Positions 47,690 to 58,778 of a stretch of 64,000 nucleotides of DNA are shown here, piece by piece (the first letter of the stretch is position 1; every line of letters starts with the position of its first letter). Below the pieces are notes generated by a model. It ran no database searches and was not told the DNA's origin. It worked only from the letters and a program-made list of their open reading frames with translations. This DNA comes from Apostichopus japonicus (taxonomy: Eukaryota > Echinodermata > Holothuroidea > Aspidochirotida > Stichopodidae): assembly GCF_037975245.1 (NCBI RefSeq), contig NC_092575.1:28603341-28667340 (forward strand). The letters are read 5' to 3'. Position numbers and translations under genes: made by a program.

Positions 47690-47955
47690 CCTGTGCAGTG
47701 ACATCAGAACAAAGTTAATTCAGATCTCGTTATCAGATCATGGACTATGTTAATATCCATACAAGAGCATATTAATGATATCGTTTAATGTAATCGATAA
47801 CTATTTTTAAGAAATAAAATGGGAAAGTTTATTTACTTGACAATTTTTGGTGTAGTCTGTTTCCCCTAATCCAAGTGTAAGGAAATATATGCGCATGCGC
47901 TAAAAGGAGAGTTATGCTGATGGTGTGCAGCACTTAACAGAAATATTTAATTGTA

Positions 47956-50865
47956 TTAGTTTCTTCTGTTCCTTCCGTTATTCTCTCCATGAACCACGAG
48001 TGCCGCGGCCCCTACCACAGCTGCGGGGCAGCAGAATAAAGCTCCGGTGGCACTAGTCGGAGTGGCTGCGCCAACCAAGCCCCAAGCTGCCATGCTGGCT
48101 ACACCTCCACCGTTTGCAATGGATGCAACGGATGACATCAAACCGGCCGCCAAACTGCCTGTAAGGCGAAAGTTGAAAAGAAACATTCGTTTATGTATGT
48201 TACATGAAAACATTAACTTAAGAAAGCTGATGCTAACCGCCGGCCTTTTCGTAAAGTGTGATCTTCAGTACATCAGGATTTTCATCAGGAATATTCTGTG
48301 GGGAGATTTTTGTACCAACTTTAAGCACGAATGGCACATTCTTCTCTTTACATGCCAACTTATGAAAGCGCTGTGAGAAGACGGAATGTTGTGAGACGAC
48401 AAAAATGAATTATGATCAAATGACTGAAAATACTGTCCAACTGCAAAATAAGTTGGCACATAAGGCGTAGAACCATCGATGCAATGTTTGTATCGACGAT
48501 AGAAACATAGTTGGTAACAAATGTCCGCCAAAACATAATAACTGGGGGCTTGTTACCCCACCCAACTGTGGTACTCCCAGAGCGGCAAAGCCCCCCCCCC
48601 ATCCCCCCCCCCCCCATTGCGATCCCCCATAAGAAAGATATTTATGTTTTCGGAATTGAATAATTCTGATCGATTAGTTGAAGGCATTGAAGGCTCGTCC
48701 CAAACCGCGTGCCGCGCTCTGCAAAAGTTAACTTTCCATTGCTTGCAAGTGAAGTTTTCTTCTTGTCGCTACAAAATGCAGACAGTAATAAAACGTGATA
48801 CCTTGTTATCTTTTATCTAGACCTGAGATGTCCATCGCTGCTATATTCACTGTGTTGTGGGTACTGACCGTAGCTGTATGTATTGACTGTACATTATAGT
48901 GTCTAATTACCGACGGTAGCAAGCTGTGTGTGTATTTTCTGGGATCGATGGTGGTGTCTAAGACTCCTGTTACACCTCAGTCGAAACTAGGTCAAATTAC
49001 CGGCATGAGACGTTTCATTGTGCGCGAGTCTTCACACCCTTTAAGCAAGGTAACTAGATGTTTGAGAAAACACCTTCGCCCTCATTAACATAAAGTCGTT
49101 TTGCTCACATATGTCGCAATAAGGCACAAGGTTGCATGGTTAGGCCCCTACCCCGTAAGTTTGAACGTGATCAGACCTAAACTTTAAGAGGAGTTCGCGA
49201 CACACTTTTTCGAACAATTTATTTCAATTTGACCTTTGAGTTACATCGATCTTTGACCTGTGACCACGACCATAAACAACCACATAAGTACTACTTAAAA
49301 TATATCATCATGCTCTACATATCTTGTGGTTTAATGACTTTCCCTACATGTTGAGAAGCAGAAAATGGGGGAAAAAACACTTTTTAAGTTAATTGACCTT
49401 AGACCTATGACGTTATCAATCACGCAGGCAAAAGTTTACTTGATCAGGCATCTACCCACAGAGTTTGGTCATGATCAAACGTATACATTTAGAAGGAGTT
49501 CGCAGCACATTTTCTCGCACAATTTAGGCATATTTTGACTTTTGACCTTGAAACCGAACCTTAACACCTAAATCTGTCTTATTTTAAATTTATTTTCAGC
49601 ATTTCTACATAACAGTTGGTTTAATGACCTTCTCCTACACGCTCACTAGAAGAAAATGGCTAACCCAATTTTTAGCTTTCTTGACATTTTACCTCTTATC
49701 TTTGACCAATGCCGTCATCAATCACGCAGGCACAGGTTTTACAAGGTCAGGCCCAACTAGTTTGAAATTGATCGGACTTAACGGTCTAGCACAGTTTTCT
49801 TGCTCAAACACACACGCAAACAAGGGCGGCGGAAGCACTTTTAATCTGGGGGGGGGGGGGCACCGACGTCGAAGGGCACTTTGCAGAAATTCGATTGGAC
49901 TGATGCAGCCTGATATTTATTACCCTTCATAACTCTTATTGTATTATCTTATTTGCGTATACACATCACTCTATCAACGCCACCCCCCCCCCCCCAAGGA
50001 AACAATGCATACTAGCACTGCAGTATCTAATGTGCAAATTGGGAAACAAGGAAAACGACAAAATAAGGTGAAATCATTATAAAGTCCAAGTCCCTGCACA
50101 CGCGATCGATACATGCATGAAAGCAAATGAAATATGTGAAAATACTGAAAGAAAAGTAATTTTCTGTGTGTTTTGCAAATGGTTAAACTGATATTATTAT
50201 GATGATTATTATTGTAACGACTTTTTGAATAATTCTAACCAATTTGGAAGGGTTATAACACGGCAAATGATTGTATGTTATTGGCATGCGATGTAATAAC
50301 CGTTGCATGCCTATATGATATGCACATTAAGATGTTGAACGCGCGCTACGCGCGCGAAAAATTTTGGTAATATTTTTCGGGCAAGTCGTTACAGCCCCCC
50401 CCCCCCCCCCAATCAAATTGGGCTCCTACGCCTGTTGTAGTAAACATTTAAAACTTCCCGAAATATTTCATCCGACGTGGGTTTCCCTTTGTAAACTCTT
50501 TTCTTATTTAGAAATTTTTATATAGAAAAAGGGCACATTTTTAATCTGAGGAAAAGTGGGGGGGCACGTGCCCCCTGTGCCCCCCCCCCCCCCCGGTTCC
50601 GCCGCCCTTGCACACAAACACACCTGTACACTTGCTCACATTTCTGATGTGGGGTTAAAAACAATATCTCATCTCTCTATCAATAACATGTACGGAGATG
50701 AGATACAAACATAAATAACGTAAATTAAATTTCATGCGTTTGGACTTGAATCCACTACAACACCTCATACAGTTTTGAAGACTTACCGCCTGCAATTCCT
50801 GTGGCTGTGAAACCTGCCATTTGCAAGATCGGTACAGTGGCGAGTAGGGCCATCAAAAGGACCAT
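47956..50865 (-). CDS. ISG12/IFI27-like protein, gene C (diverged)
   Basis: Two coding exons: 50787-50865 (ATG at 50863-50865, donor GTAAGT) and 47956-48158 (acceptor CTTACAG), phase-1 junction, 93 residues, stop TAA. The N-terminus MVLLMALLATVPILQMAGF and GFTATGIAG match gene A well. The second exon keeps SIANGGGVASMAA but then diverges: an added serine in the SSVAS segment, W for G after SMAA, and a C-terminus LFCCPAAVVGAAALVVHG followed by polar ENNGRNRRN instead of the A/B ending. The intron contains 300-bp tandem repeats and a hAT-like element. The non-coding 5' exon seen in A and B is not found. The region upstream is broken by about 8 kb of transposons, so expression is doubtful. Confidence 0.8.
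48210..48552 (-). pseudogene. Coding-like remnant in intron of gene C
   Basis: Counterpart of 30100-30404. Minus-strand phrases IDGSTPYVPTYFAVGQYFQS and FHKLACKEKNVPFVLKVGTK lie in different frames. A CTCACAG and a CCCACAG resembling splice acceptors flank the second phrase. The parent family is unknown. The position, about 50 nt upstream of the acceptor of coding exon 2 and on the same strand, is kept in B and C. Confidence 0.4.
48553..49124. other. Intron of gene C, no feature seen
   Basis: C-runs at 48590-48615, otherwise plain AT-rich sequence without conserved frames. Not matched in A or B. Confidence 0.4.
49125..49812. repeat. 300-bp degenerate tandem repeat
   Basis: Three units of about 300 bp, starting near 49131, 49433 and 49733. 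Each has a segment like GTTTGAACGTGATCAGACCTA followed by GAGTTCGC.GCACA and TTGACC...TGACC. The TTTGACCT phrases resemble those of the 120-bp arrays at 27990 and 41440. The 102-codon frame at 49624 spans the repeat and a transposon edge and is not a gene. Confidence 0.55.
49821..50610. mobile_element. hAT-like element with CAAGGGCGGCGGAA end
   Basis: Ends CAAGGGCGGCGGAAGC and GGTTCCGCCGCCCTTG (15 of 16 pair). Flanked by CACGCAAA / CACACAAA (7 of 8). Long G or C runs sit inside both ends. The stretch 50290-50440, with GCGCGCTACGCGCGC and ending CTCCTACGCCTG, matches 52960-53096, so a second element is probably nested inside. No transposase is present. Confidence 0.82.
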
Positions 50866-51488
50866 TTTGAGTTCTGTAATTAATAGCCAGAATCCATGAG
50901 TTAGCAATTTAATGTTACGTTTAGGGGAAGCACAACATAATGAGCTAAAGCGCGGGGTATACTGCGCATCAGTGCGACAAACTGGCATACAACATGAATG
51001 ATGTGTTCATGTCAAGACGTATACAACGAGTGACATAACGGTCATTATGCAAGATCCGTATTAGTATTGTACAAATTAGACTGTCCTAAACTATACAGCT
51101 ATACTGTTGATTCGTAAACACATTTGAACAATCTCGTAAAGAAAGTTCTTAAAAAAAATAGTTAACTGTTGTAGTAGAATGACTTTTCATTTGATCAGAC
51201 GGAAATAGGTGTGAACCAGGACATGAAACCTTACTCTTTTTTTTGTAAATGACGTTTACTGTTCCTTGAAACTTGCATTTCTTGAACGCATTTAATTGCT
51301 TGATGTAGCCTATCCTAGGCCTAGGTCAAGGCCTATCAGTGATATAAGTTCGTGAGTGTTAATATCGACTGTGTTATGACACTGACTAGTCTACTGTGGT
51401 GTGCAACTGTCTTTCGGTGGTTCGATTCCTTGGGCCGCTGCTCTCACACCATTTGAATTGCCTCCTTTGCCGTCAAAACATTCTGATA
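50866..51488 (-). other. Upstream remnant of gene C
   Basis: Retains the acceptor (TTACAG, then AACTCAAA before the ATG) and the start of the 5' intron, matching 19054-19680 and 34365-34980, up to the transposon at 51497. The non-coding exon itself is not found further right. Confidence 0.55.
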
Positions 51489-52669
51489 CTATAAGTCAGG
51501 CCCGTCGGAAGGTATTTGAAAGTGGTACGGTATTTTTGTTGACCGGTTCGATTTACTATCTAAGCGGAGCGCCACCATCGGTTGGCGCGGAGCGTACAAG
51601 AAAATTTTTGAATCTTCTAACCGCCCAGATGGCTGGAAATGGCACTTGCGGGGCAAAATTTGGCCACGATGTTGTACACTTTCCTCCTGCGAACTCAGTA
51701 TTTTTTTCATTTATAACTACATGAACTGAAGAATCCCATCTTTAGTCATGGATGTTCTACCTTCTCGCGCCCATGTCCTTCACAGCTGCACCGGAAGAGC
51801 ATATAGCACTTTAAACTTACAAAGTGTATGCAGGGCGGTATAGCTACTAGCTAGGGTCTTATAGTAGGGGTATGAATGGTAGAAATTCCGACGGGCTGGA
51901 GGTCTTTTCCAACTTAGTGGCGGGACGGCCGCACCGTCGTTACGCCAGTAAAAATAAATGAAAGGTTCAGAACTGCCTGTACTGTAATAGCAGGCGCGTA
52001 TCCAGGATTTTCTAACCCGGGGGGCGCGAATTACTATCTAAGCGGAGCGCCACCATCGGTTGGCGCGGAGCGTACAAGAAAATTTTTGGTTTTGATACCC
52101 CCCAGATCACCGGAAATGGCACTTCTCGGGCTTGAAAATGACCAACCAGATGTAGACTTTTGCCTGAGAACCAAGTATTTCCCAAAAGTTTTTTTCCATC
52201 CATAACCTTTTTGAAGATTGTCAGCAGTCACACATCATGTTCGACCTGATTGCATGTCCTATGGATGATTGCTTTTGTAGGTTATTCTACGTCACGGCCC
52301 ACAATATCCGAAAGCCCCACTTTTGAAGGTTTTAAGCCCATTACTTGTTGAGAATTTGAAAATTCCCTTTTCTCGTGAATAAAATCACTTGAAAACATAC
52401 CCATAATGTTGCAGAAAATTCAATCTATAGACAACCAATATAGAAAAACCTCCTTGAACCCCTAACAGACAGGTGAAAATTGAACGAGTAGAGGAAAGTA
52501 TGATGAAGAATGTTGGTGAGGAAATTTTGGAAAATTCGGACAGAGTTAATTTATTGGTGTAGAAATATTGCAACCTCTTATAATGGCTTTTAAAAAACTT
52601 GGTTGAAGGAACAGAAAAATAGGAGATATTTCCGATATCAGGTATATCGAAACCGAACACTTGACTCAT

Positions 52670-53096
52670 AGGCGTAGGTCCCGTAGGAGGCGGGGGCTGC
52701 AGCCCCCCCCCCCAATTGTTTTCCCATTTTTTTCGGGCACCTACTGAAAGAAAAATAAATAGCAATGAATAGCTTAAAATGATCTCGTTGGTAATTGAAA
52801 TAAAGTTGTAAGCTTGGCCGACATTACTACTGTAAAAGAGAGTTTTGACATAAATGGATCTGTATGGTTTTTCTCCATCTACATAAGACATTTGGTTGTT
52901 TACATTAGCATCCGGCGGTATACTGTGCAACTTTGACGGACCGTGCGGTACACGATGCCATACAATGTAATGAGCGATCTTGCCTATATGATATTGGCAT
53001 CGACATGTCTAATGCGCGCTTTGCGCGCGAAAAATTTTAGCTTTTTTTCGGGCAAGTCATTACAGCCCCCAAATCCAATCTGGCTCCTACGCCTTT
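52670..53096. mobile_element. Small nested element with AGGCGTAGG ends
   Basis: Left AGGCGTAGGTCC and right GGCTCCTACGCCT are inverted. The right half, with TAATGCGCGCTTTGCGCGCG and TTTTTCGGGCAAGTCATTAC, matches 50300-50434. A C-run follows the left end. I could not fix a target repeat. Confidence 0.5.
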
Positions 53097-53589
53097 AACT
53101 ACACACATTGACAGTTTTTGAGGCTGTTCATCGTGGAACATGCATTTCAATGCTCATTGATATGATGTTATATCTGCTCTTTGCTTTACAAATTCGAACG
53201 AAGCGAGTAATTGCCAAGGGAGGGCGAAGCCTGTAGGCAAACTATCTAAGCGAAGCACCACCATGAGTTGGCGCGAAGCGTACAAGAAAAATTTTGGCCG
53301 AAAATGCCTCCCAGATCGCTGGAAATGACACTTCCCAGGCCTTGTAAGTTGCATCTAAGCATTGTCTATTTTGAAATTACTAGCGATGTCATAAAGAAAA
53401 TTTGCTCGGGGGGGGGGCGGTCGCCCCCTTCCCGAAATGCGTTATGTTCCCCGACGACTCGGTCGAGTTCAAGTACATTAGTGAGAGAGGAAAAACGGAA
53501 CGTCAAAAATGGAGTTGTCGGGGTAAGGGGTAGGGTGAGGCGCACACCCTCTCCGTAATCCTTGATCTGTCACTGGCTACCCTGTGTAT

Positions 53590-53775
53590 ATAATAGGGAT
53601 CTTTCTCTTCCCGAGGTCTTGGCTATCTTCTGCTCCCTCCTTTTCTCCCTTTTCTCTCTTTTTTCTTTTTCTTTTCCCTTCCTTCCTCTCCTCCTTTTCT
53701 TTTTTCTCCTCCTTTTCTTTTTTCCCCTCCTTTTCCCTTTTTTCTTCTCTTTTTTTTCTCTCCTCTTTTTCTTAC
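53590..53775. repeat. Pyrimidine-rich low-complexity tract
   Basis: Nearly pure C/T on the plus strand (TTCCTCTCCTCCTTTTC type). The Phe/Leu/Ser-rich plus-strand frames across it are artefacts. It lies just inside the right end of the 51992-53821 element. Confidence 0.8.
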
Positions 53776-54407
53776 CTGGGGGGCGCGCGCCCCCAACGCC
53801 CCCCCCCCTGGATACGCACCTGAATAGTTACAGTTTATCCGAATTTGATAATTTTGCTAGTTCTTATGAGTGTTACGATTATCTAAAATGATTCCTCAAT
53901 TAGTCTACCTTCCTTTGAGGTTAGGGCCTCAAAAATGTTTTGTGGGTGAGCAAAGATTTCGCCGAGTGCGGTTAGTCTCTGTGAGGCTTTTGAAATTATG
54001 CAATAAACGTTAACAATGATTATTTCGTTACGGCGTTGGTGACAACCAACACCTGGGTGGAATCCTCTCCATACTGCAGTACTTTTTCCAATTTCCAAAT
54101 TCCAAGCATTGTTCTTTCTGCAGTTGGGGCGCAGAATATAGGATATTACCCGATTGCCTGTAGCAATTCAGTTGTATAGGATGATCTACTGTATCCTTTG
54201 TTAGGGTTGAGGATTAGAGTTGTAGGGTCAGCAAATGTGAGCATTTTTCGTATAATTTAGCCCTCTTTCTTCCTGGAATTAATGCTCCTATAAGCTCCCG
54301 GTATCACAACGACTACTATACTGAAGAGCATGGGCTCCTGGGCATGGGCGCTGTTAAAAGGAGCACCGGCTATCGGTTAGTGTGCAGCGTTCTACTACGA
54401 ACTCAAA

Positions 54408-55082
54408 TCAATGGAAAGTACCAAACACCGAGCGTCGATGGTCTTTGGCACTGGTAAATTTTTTGGCTGCATCAACTAGATTCAATCGATCCGCATAATC
54501 TTTGTGTACATGTAAGATCATAAGGTGGTTGAGTCGCTGCTGGGTCATTGTAGACCTTAAGTAACTCTTTACACTCATAGCACTAAATGAGCGTTCACTT
54601 ACTGCATTTGTCGCAGGCATCACTAAAATTAGTTTGACAAGCGTGCACACTTGTGAGAGGAGCTCACGATTACCGAAACTCAACCCTCGCATGTGGTCAA
54701 CAACCTCTGGCAAAGTCCACTCTGATTGTTTGGCCGTAGCTTCCATGGTTTCCCCAAGGGTTTCTAGTTGGACTCTGAGCTCGCCCTTACGGAGATCCTC
54801 GCCGTAAAAGTCACATACGAATTTTAACAGTTCTTCGTCAACATGTTGTTGGTTACACGTTTTGAGAAGCAGCTGCTGTAGTTTTGAGTAGATTTTGTAA
54901 CCCTCCTGATCAAATCTATCGCGGATGCAGTTGACAATGGTGTCAACTGCCTCCAGGTATATTCGCCTGAAGTAGTCCTCCACTGATTCTGGAGGCATGA
55001 TATCCGCGGCCGGACCAGAAACTAATCTGGCTGGCACTTTCCTTTGCGTTGAGTTGCCGGTGTAGCGCAGCGCGGGGACACG
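54408..55082 (-). pseudogene. hAT transposase, C-terminal part
   Basis: About 209 residues from GTG 55035-55037. The frame continues upstream without an ATG, so the N-terminus (DNA-binding zinc finger and first catalytic part) is missing. Visible: SVEDYFRRIYLEAVDTIV, then DRFDQEGYKIYSKLQQLLLK, and at the C-terminus the hAT dimerisation signature NAVSERSFSAM...YLRSTM..QRLNHLMILHVHKD. It resembles the ZMYM1/TTF-type hAT transposases common in marine animals. A lone C-terminal half cannot transpose. Its position inside the 51497-55483 element makes it that element's decayed transposase. Confidence 0.8.
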
Positions 55083-55483
55083 CCCTATACATTGTACGTT
55101 GCCCTAATTATCCGGACGGTATTTACTGTTACACTGCTCAACTAAGTAAAACATCTCCGGGTTTGACACCTTCTTAGGGAAATGGGGGGAATTAGGGGGT
55201 TTGGGGAAATTCGGTGCGACTCGAATCGTAGGCCCCTATCGCCCCAGTTACAACTTGAGATTCGTTGAATAATTCGTGCCGGCTCATCCGGGGCTCATCG
55301 CATCATAGGACACAATGATGGTACAGAGGGTCGGCTTTGGTCATGAAGACTCGTGCATTTTATTGATTCGAACTGTATTTTCTAACTCCCTCACCTATTT
55401 TCTTCTCCTTCTCTCTCTTTTTTTTTTAGCTGAAAAGTGGTACGGTAAATACCGTACCTACCGTAGCGGGTGCGACGGGCCTG

Positions 55484-55570
55484 CTATAACTTACGTTAGG
55501 AATATGTTTAGTTTAATGTTCAATTCTCATCATTGCTATATGAGGTTATCGTTATTGCTCACACCCTATC
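55484..55570. repeat. Fragment of block C between two transposons
   Basis: Matches 19676-19760 and 34984-35070 (CTTACGTTAG.GATATG..TAGTTTAA and GAGGTTATCGTTATTGCTCACACCCTATC). It bridges the 51497-55483 and 55572-59298 elements and shows both were inserted into the gene C 5' intron sequence. Confidence 0.8.
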
Positions 55571-56844
55571 ACAGTGGCGTAGCTACGGGGGGGCGTGGGG
55601 GGCGACAGCCCCCCCCCCCCATGAAAGCTTGTCGCCCCCCCCACTGGGATTTTGGGTGTCGAAAAAAATTTAAATGTGCGAAAAATATGTCATGGGTCTG
55701 AATGGTCTCGAATCTCCATGATGACCACTCATGAACGACCCTTCGACCGCGGAGCGGCAGTAGGCTATAGTTGCTGAAAAACCTGACGTGACATAGCGCA
55801 TAGGCCGAGTAGTCTACAGTAGTCGCACTGTACTGAAAACGCATGTTAACGACCGTCGAATAATATAATTCCTGCTCTACAAGACTACAACACACATAAT
55901 GTTTACTACTGAATCTGTGTGTTCGACTGTTCGGGCAAACTTTGCCTTTGTCACCTTTTTTTTCAATATCCGAAATCCCTAACATACAAATAAATACTAA
56001 TACAAACAGCCAATCAGTATCTTGTAACCAGTGTGCATTAACTGATCAAACAAGCTAGTGAGCAATACTATACCCTTATAGAAAGGTGGTTTCCAGGTAC
56101 TTGAATGCCAAAGAAGATGTCAAAAGGTAAAAAATGCTGACATCATACAGGTTTCTCACATCATTGCTGGCGTCATTGCCTCGATACCCTGTTACATTTT
56201 CAATCGGGTTTTCACTTCTGGGTCGTACCCTGATGCTCTTAAAACCGCTAAAAAAACTAATTTTCAAGAAAGGAGACAACACTATCGCTGAGAACTATAC
56301 CGGCCAACAGTGACGGAGCGTCCAAACAGTAGTCAGTGGCGGATGCCCCCCCCCCCGACGGACTCAAATGGACTGTTGGCGCCCTTTTCAGCTTTTTAGC
56401 ACTTTTTACTTATTCGCGATTATTGACTTTTTTTATTGCACTCTCATCTACCTATTGACATTTGTCACACTTTGTTGGTGTAGTTTACTGACAAAATGCT
56501 CTAACGTACGGCGGTATTGAATTTATCGGCACTTAATTCTGTTGTACGAAACTCTTTCCAAGAACTGTACGGGGGTTTTCGATCTATTTTTTCGAAAAAA
56601 TGAGCACTCACAAAGATACCACAGGGATTGTGATGAAGCGCATGTACTTTCAACACCCAAATAAACTCCCGACTTGTCACAAATGGCGATGACACATACT
56701 TATTCTTCGTTTATCTGCAAATTAGCAAGGCCCGGAAAGGACAATTTCCGGCGATCTAGGGAATATCTTTACTCCTGTGGTGGCGCTCCGCTTAGATAGT
56801 GTCGAAAGCGCCCCTACAGGCCATTCTCGCCCCTGACCAATACC

Positions 56845-58778
56845 CAGTGGCGTGGCCAGCGGGGGGGGGGGGGGGCAGGGGCGGGAGCCCCCCAGTTGAA
56901 ATGCTCGCCCCCCCCCCACTTGCCCCCCCAAATGGAATTATTGACTGAGAAAGAAAGATTGAATGCACACTAAATATGTTGCTGGGCCTATGTGAATATT
57001 ACCATGGTTTTTATGCAATTTTTATTCTTTACCTCTTACCTAATTCTCTATCCGCGAAATTGGGTGGCCAAAATAAAAATCACTTCCATGGGAAAATTGC
57101 CTTGAAAAAGAATTTGACCCAAGCAGCAGCGCAAAAAAACGCCACTGTCTCTGTATTGTCAAATGTGGAAACGGGTTGGCAATTTAAATGAACGGTCTCC
57201 GCGGCACTCACAAGCGGAGGCTACGTTCAGTTTATGTTCACATGCATGGTTATCCCTGATCCCTGGATTGTGTTCCGAAATGATTCACACGTGAGTGACG
57301 TGTATGGCAGAATGAATATCACAGTATGTAGAAACAATTTGCATTTTGACTGAAACTTACAAGTTTTGCTACGCCTACGTGACCAATCGCGATGTGTTTC
57401 TTGGGTTAGGTACATTCAACACAGAACAGCCTAGTAGTCTATATACGTTTGTGATTCCGTAGTGAGCTCATAGGGCGCGAAATACATTGCTGGGCCAGCT
57501 CGATTTCGTCTTCGTTGTGATGCCGACTATTTCTTGCACTATACTGCAAGAATCCAAGGGCTCTCCGATATGCTCCAGAACCCGAGTCTAGACCTAGCAA
57601 TGGCAACAGACATCGTGGGTAACTTCAAAAGTGGCCTAAGGGAGATGAGGTCCGAAGAAGACGCATTTGATGCGTATTGGGATGCAGCGTCAGGCCTTGC
57701 GACTTCATGCGAAATTCCTATCGACACAGAGCACCGACCAAGACGGCAAAAGCGATTGCCAGCACGGCTACGTAACAGCGTGGTAACAGAGCGGTTAATG
57801 GCAGAGGAGGATACGTCAACTACGAAGGAGAGCATCAAGATACACGTGTTCTATCCGATCGCCGATACCATCACCGCGGAAATGAAAAAGCGCTTCTCCA
57901 CAGAAAACCACCAGATCATGAGAGGGATCCAATCACTGAATCCAGAGAGTAAGGATTTCCTCTCAATGGAAAGCGTCGAACAGTTTGGGCAAGTTTTCGA
58001 TGCGAGCATGGAAGACCTCAAACACGAGGTTCCGCAAGCACAGAGACCCCTCCAGCGCAAGTTTGCTAACACGGGAGAGACGCCACCACCCAATCCTCTG
58101 TCGCTGACATCGTTTCTGGAGCAGAGCTGTTCCGCCTTTGTAAAATTGCCATTGCGATTCCGGTATCGAGTGCTGGATGCGAGCGCAGCTTCTCAACATT
58201 GAAGCTCATCAAAACCTATCTGCGGAACACAATGTCAGACAGTCACCTTAGTGATCTCGGAGTTTTACATATCGAGAGGGAACTGTCTGGGGGGGGGGGG
58301 ACGAATTCGTCGATAAGTTCGCAGACAGTCATCAGAATAGGCGAATTAACCTTCGCTAGACTGTTTGAGTGAGCCCTAGACAGTGCAAAAGAAGGGCCCG
58401 AAGGGGGAATGATAACATATTTTGTTGATTGGGGGGGGGGGTGGTTACACTGCCAGGCAAGTCAGATATCATGCTGATCATCTTTGAATACTGACAGAAA
58501 GAGCATAGTCTCTTCAGATTTTTAAAGAGAATTAACGATGACTTTTTCAGTGGTCTGTTTTATCGTTAATAATACCTATGTGGGAATAGCATAAAACGTC
58601 AGCTAACTAGAGTGACCATCTATACCCTACATTGCTGACACAATACCCGATTTGCCACAGTTTGTCATGCAAGCTGTTTGGTATGTCTTTTGTACTAGCT
58701 TTAGTCTGCCCCACCAATCAGACCCTTCGCCCCCCCCCCCCCTTTGCCCCCAGATGGAAAAGTCTGGCTACGCCACTG
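56845..58778 (+). mobile_element. Inner hAT element with broken transposase
   Basis: Left end CAGTGGCGTGGCCAGC, right end GTCTGGCTACGCCACTG. A perfect 8-bp target duplication CCAATACC flanks it (56837-56844, 58779-58786). It is 1934 bp and holds the plus-strand transposase remnant at 57504-58300. G or C runs lie inside both ends. It is the youngest of the three nested elements. Confidence 0.88.
57504..58300 (+). pseudogene. hAT transposase remnant, frameshifted
   Basis: One frame (ending with the stop near 58202) reads DYFLHYTARIQGLSDMLQN, then EDAFDAYWDAASGLA, the middle part of ZMYM1/TTF-type hAT transposases. Near 58105-58130 the frame shifts: the next frame continues CKIAIAIPVSSAGCERSFST and YLRNTMSDSHLSDLGVLHIE, the hAT C-terminal dimerisation region. 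The N-terminal zinc finger and first catalytic part are missing. The ATG at 57534 is internal to the domain, not a true start. It is non-functional. Confidence 0.8.

Larger units (their letters stand above)
46320..47955. repeat. 3' flank of gene C, with two insertions
   Basis: Aligns with the 3' flanks of genes A and B but is more diverged. A retroelement tail (47128-47272) and a hAT-like MITE (47305-47689) interrupt it. No gene is seen. Confidence 0.55.
51992..53821. mobile_element. Nested element with CAGGCGCGTATCCAGG end
   Basis: Left end CAGGCGCGTATCCAGG and right end CCTGGATACGCACCTG are inverted with one mismatch. The flanks share AATAG (5 bp), so the target duplication is imperfect or eroded. 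It contains copies of the shared module at 52032-52130 and 53241-53345 and a CT-rich run (53590-53775) next to the right end. The 181-codon minus-strand frame at 52385-52930 runs through it without domain resemblance and is not called. Confidence 0.6.
51497..55483. mobile_element. hAT element, 4 kb, with transposase remnant
   Basis: Ends CAGGCCCGTCG and CGACGGGCCTG (11-bp perfect). Target repeats CTATAAGT (51489-51496) and CTATAACT (55484-55491) match 7 of 8. Genes A and B show the empty site ACTATAACTTACG. Both ends continue with GTGGTACGGTATTT-like sequence. It contains a hAT transposase C-terminal part on the minus strand (54408-55082) and nested elements at about 51992-53821 and 52670-53096. 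It splits the block C counterpart of the gene A 5' intron. Confidence 0.85.

Noticed and set aside
52385-52930. 181-codon minus-strand frame
   Set aside because: It runs across nested transposon ends and a C-run, has a proline run encoded by the homopolymer, and shows no domain resemblance.
53562-53891. Phe/Leu-rich frame resembling a membrane protein
   Set aside because: Simple translation of a pyrimidine-rich tract.
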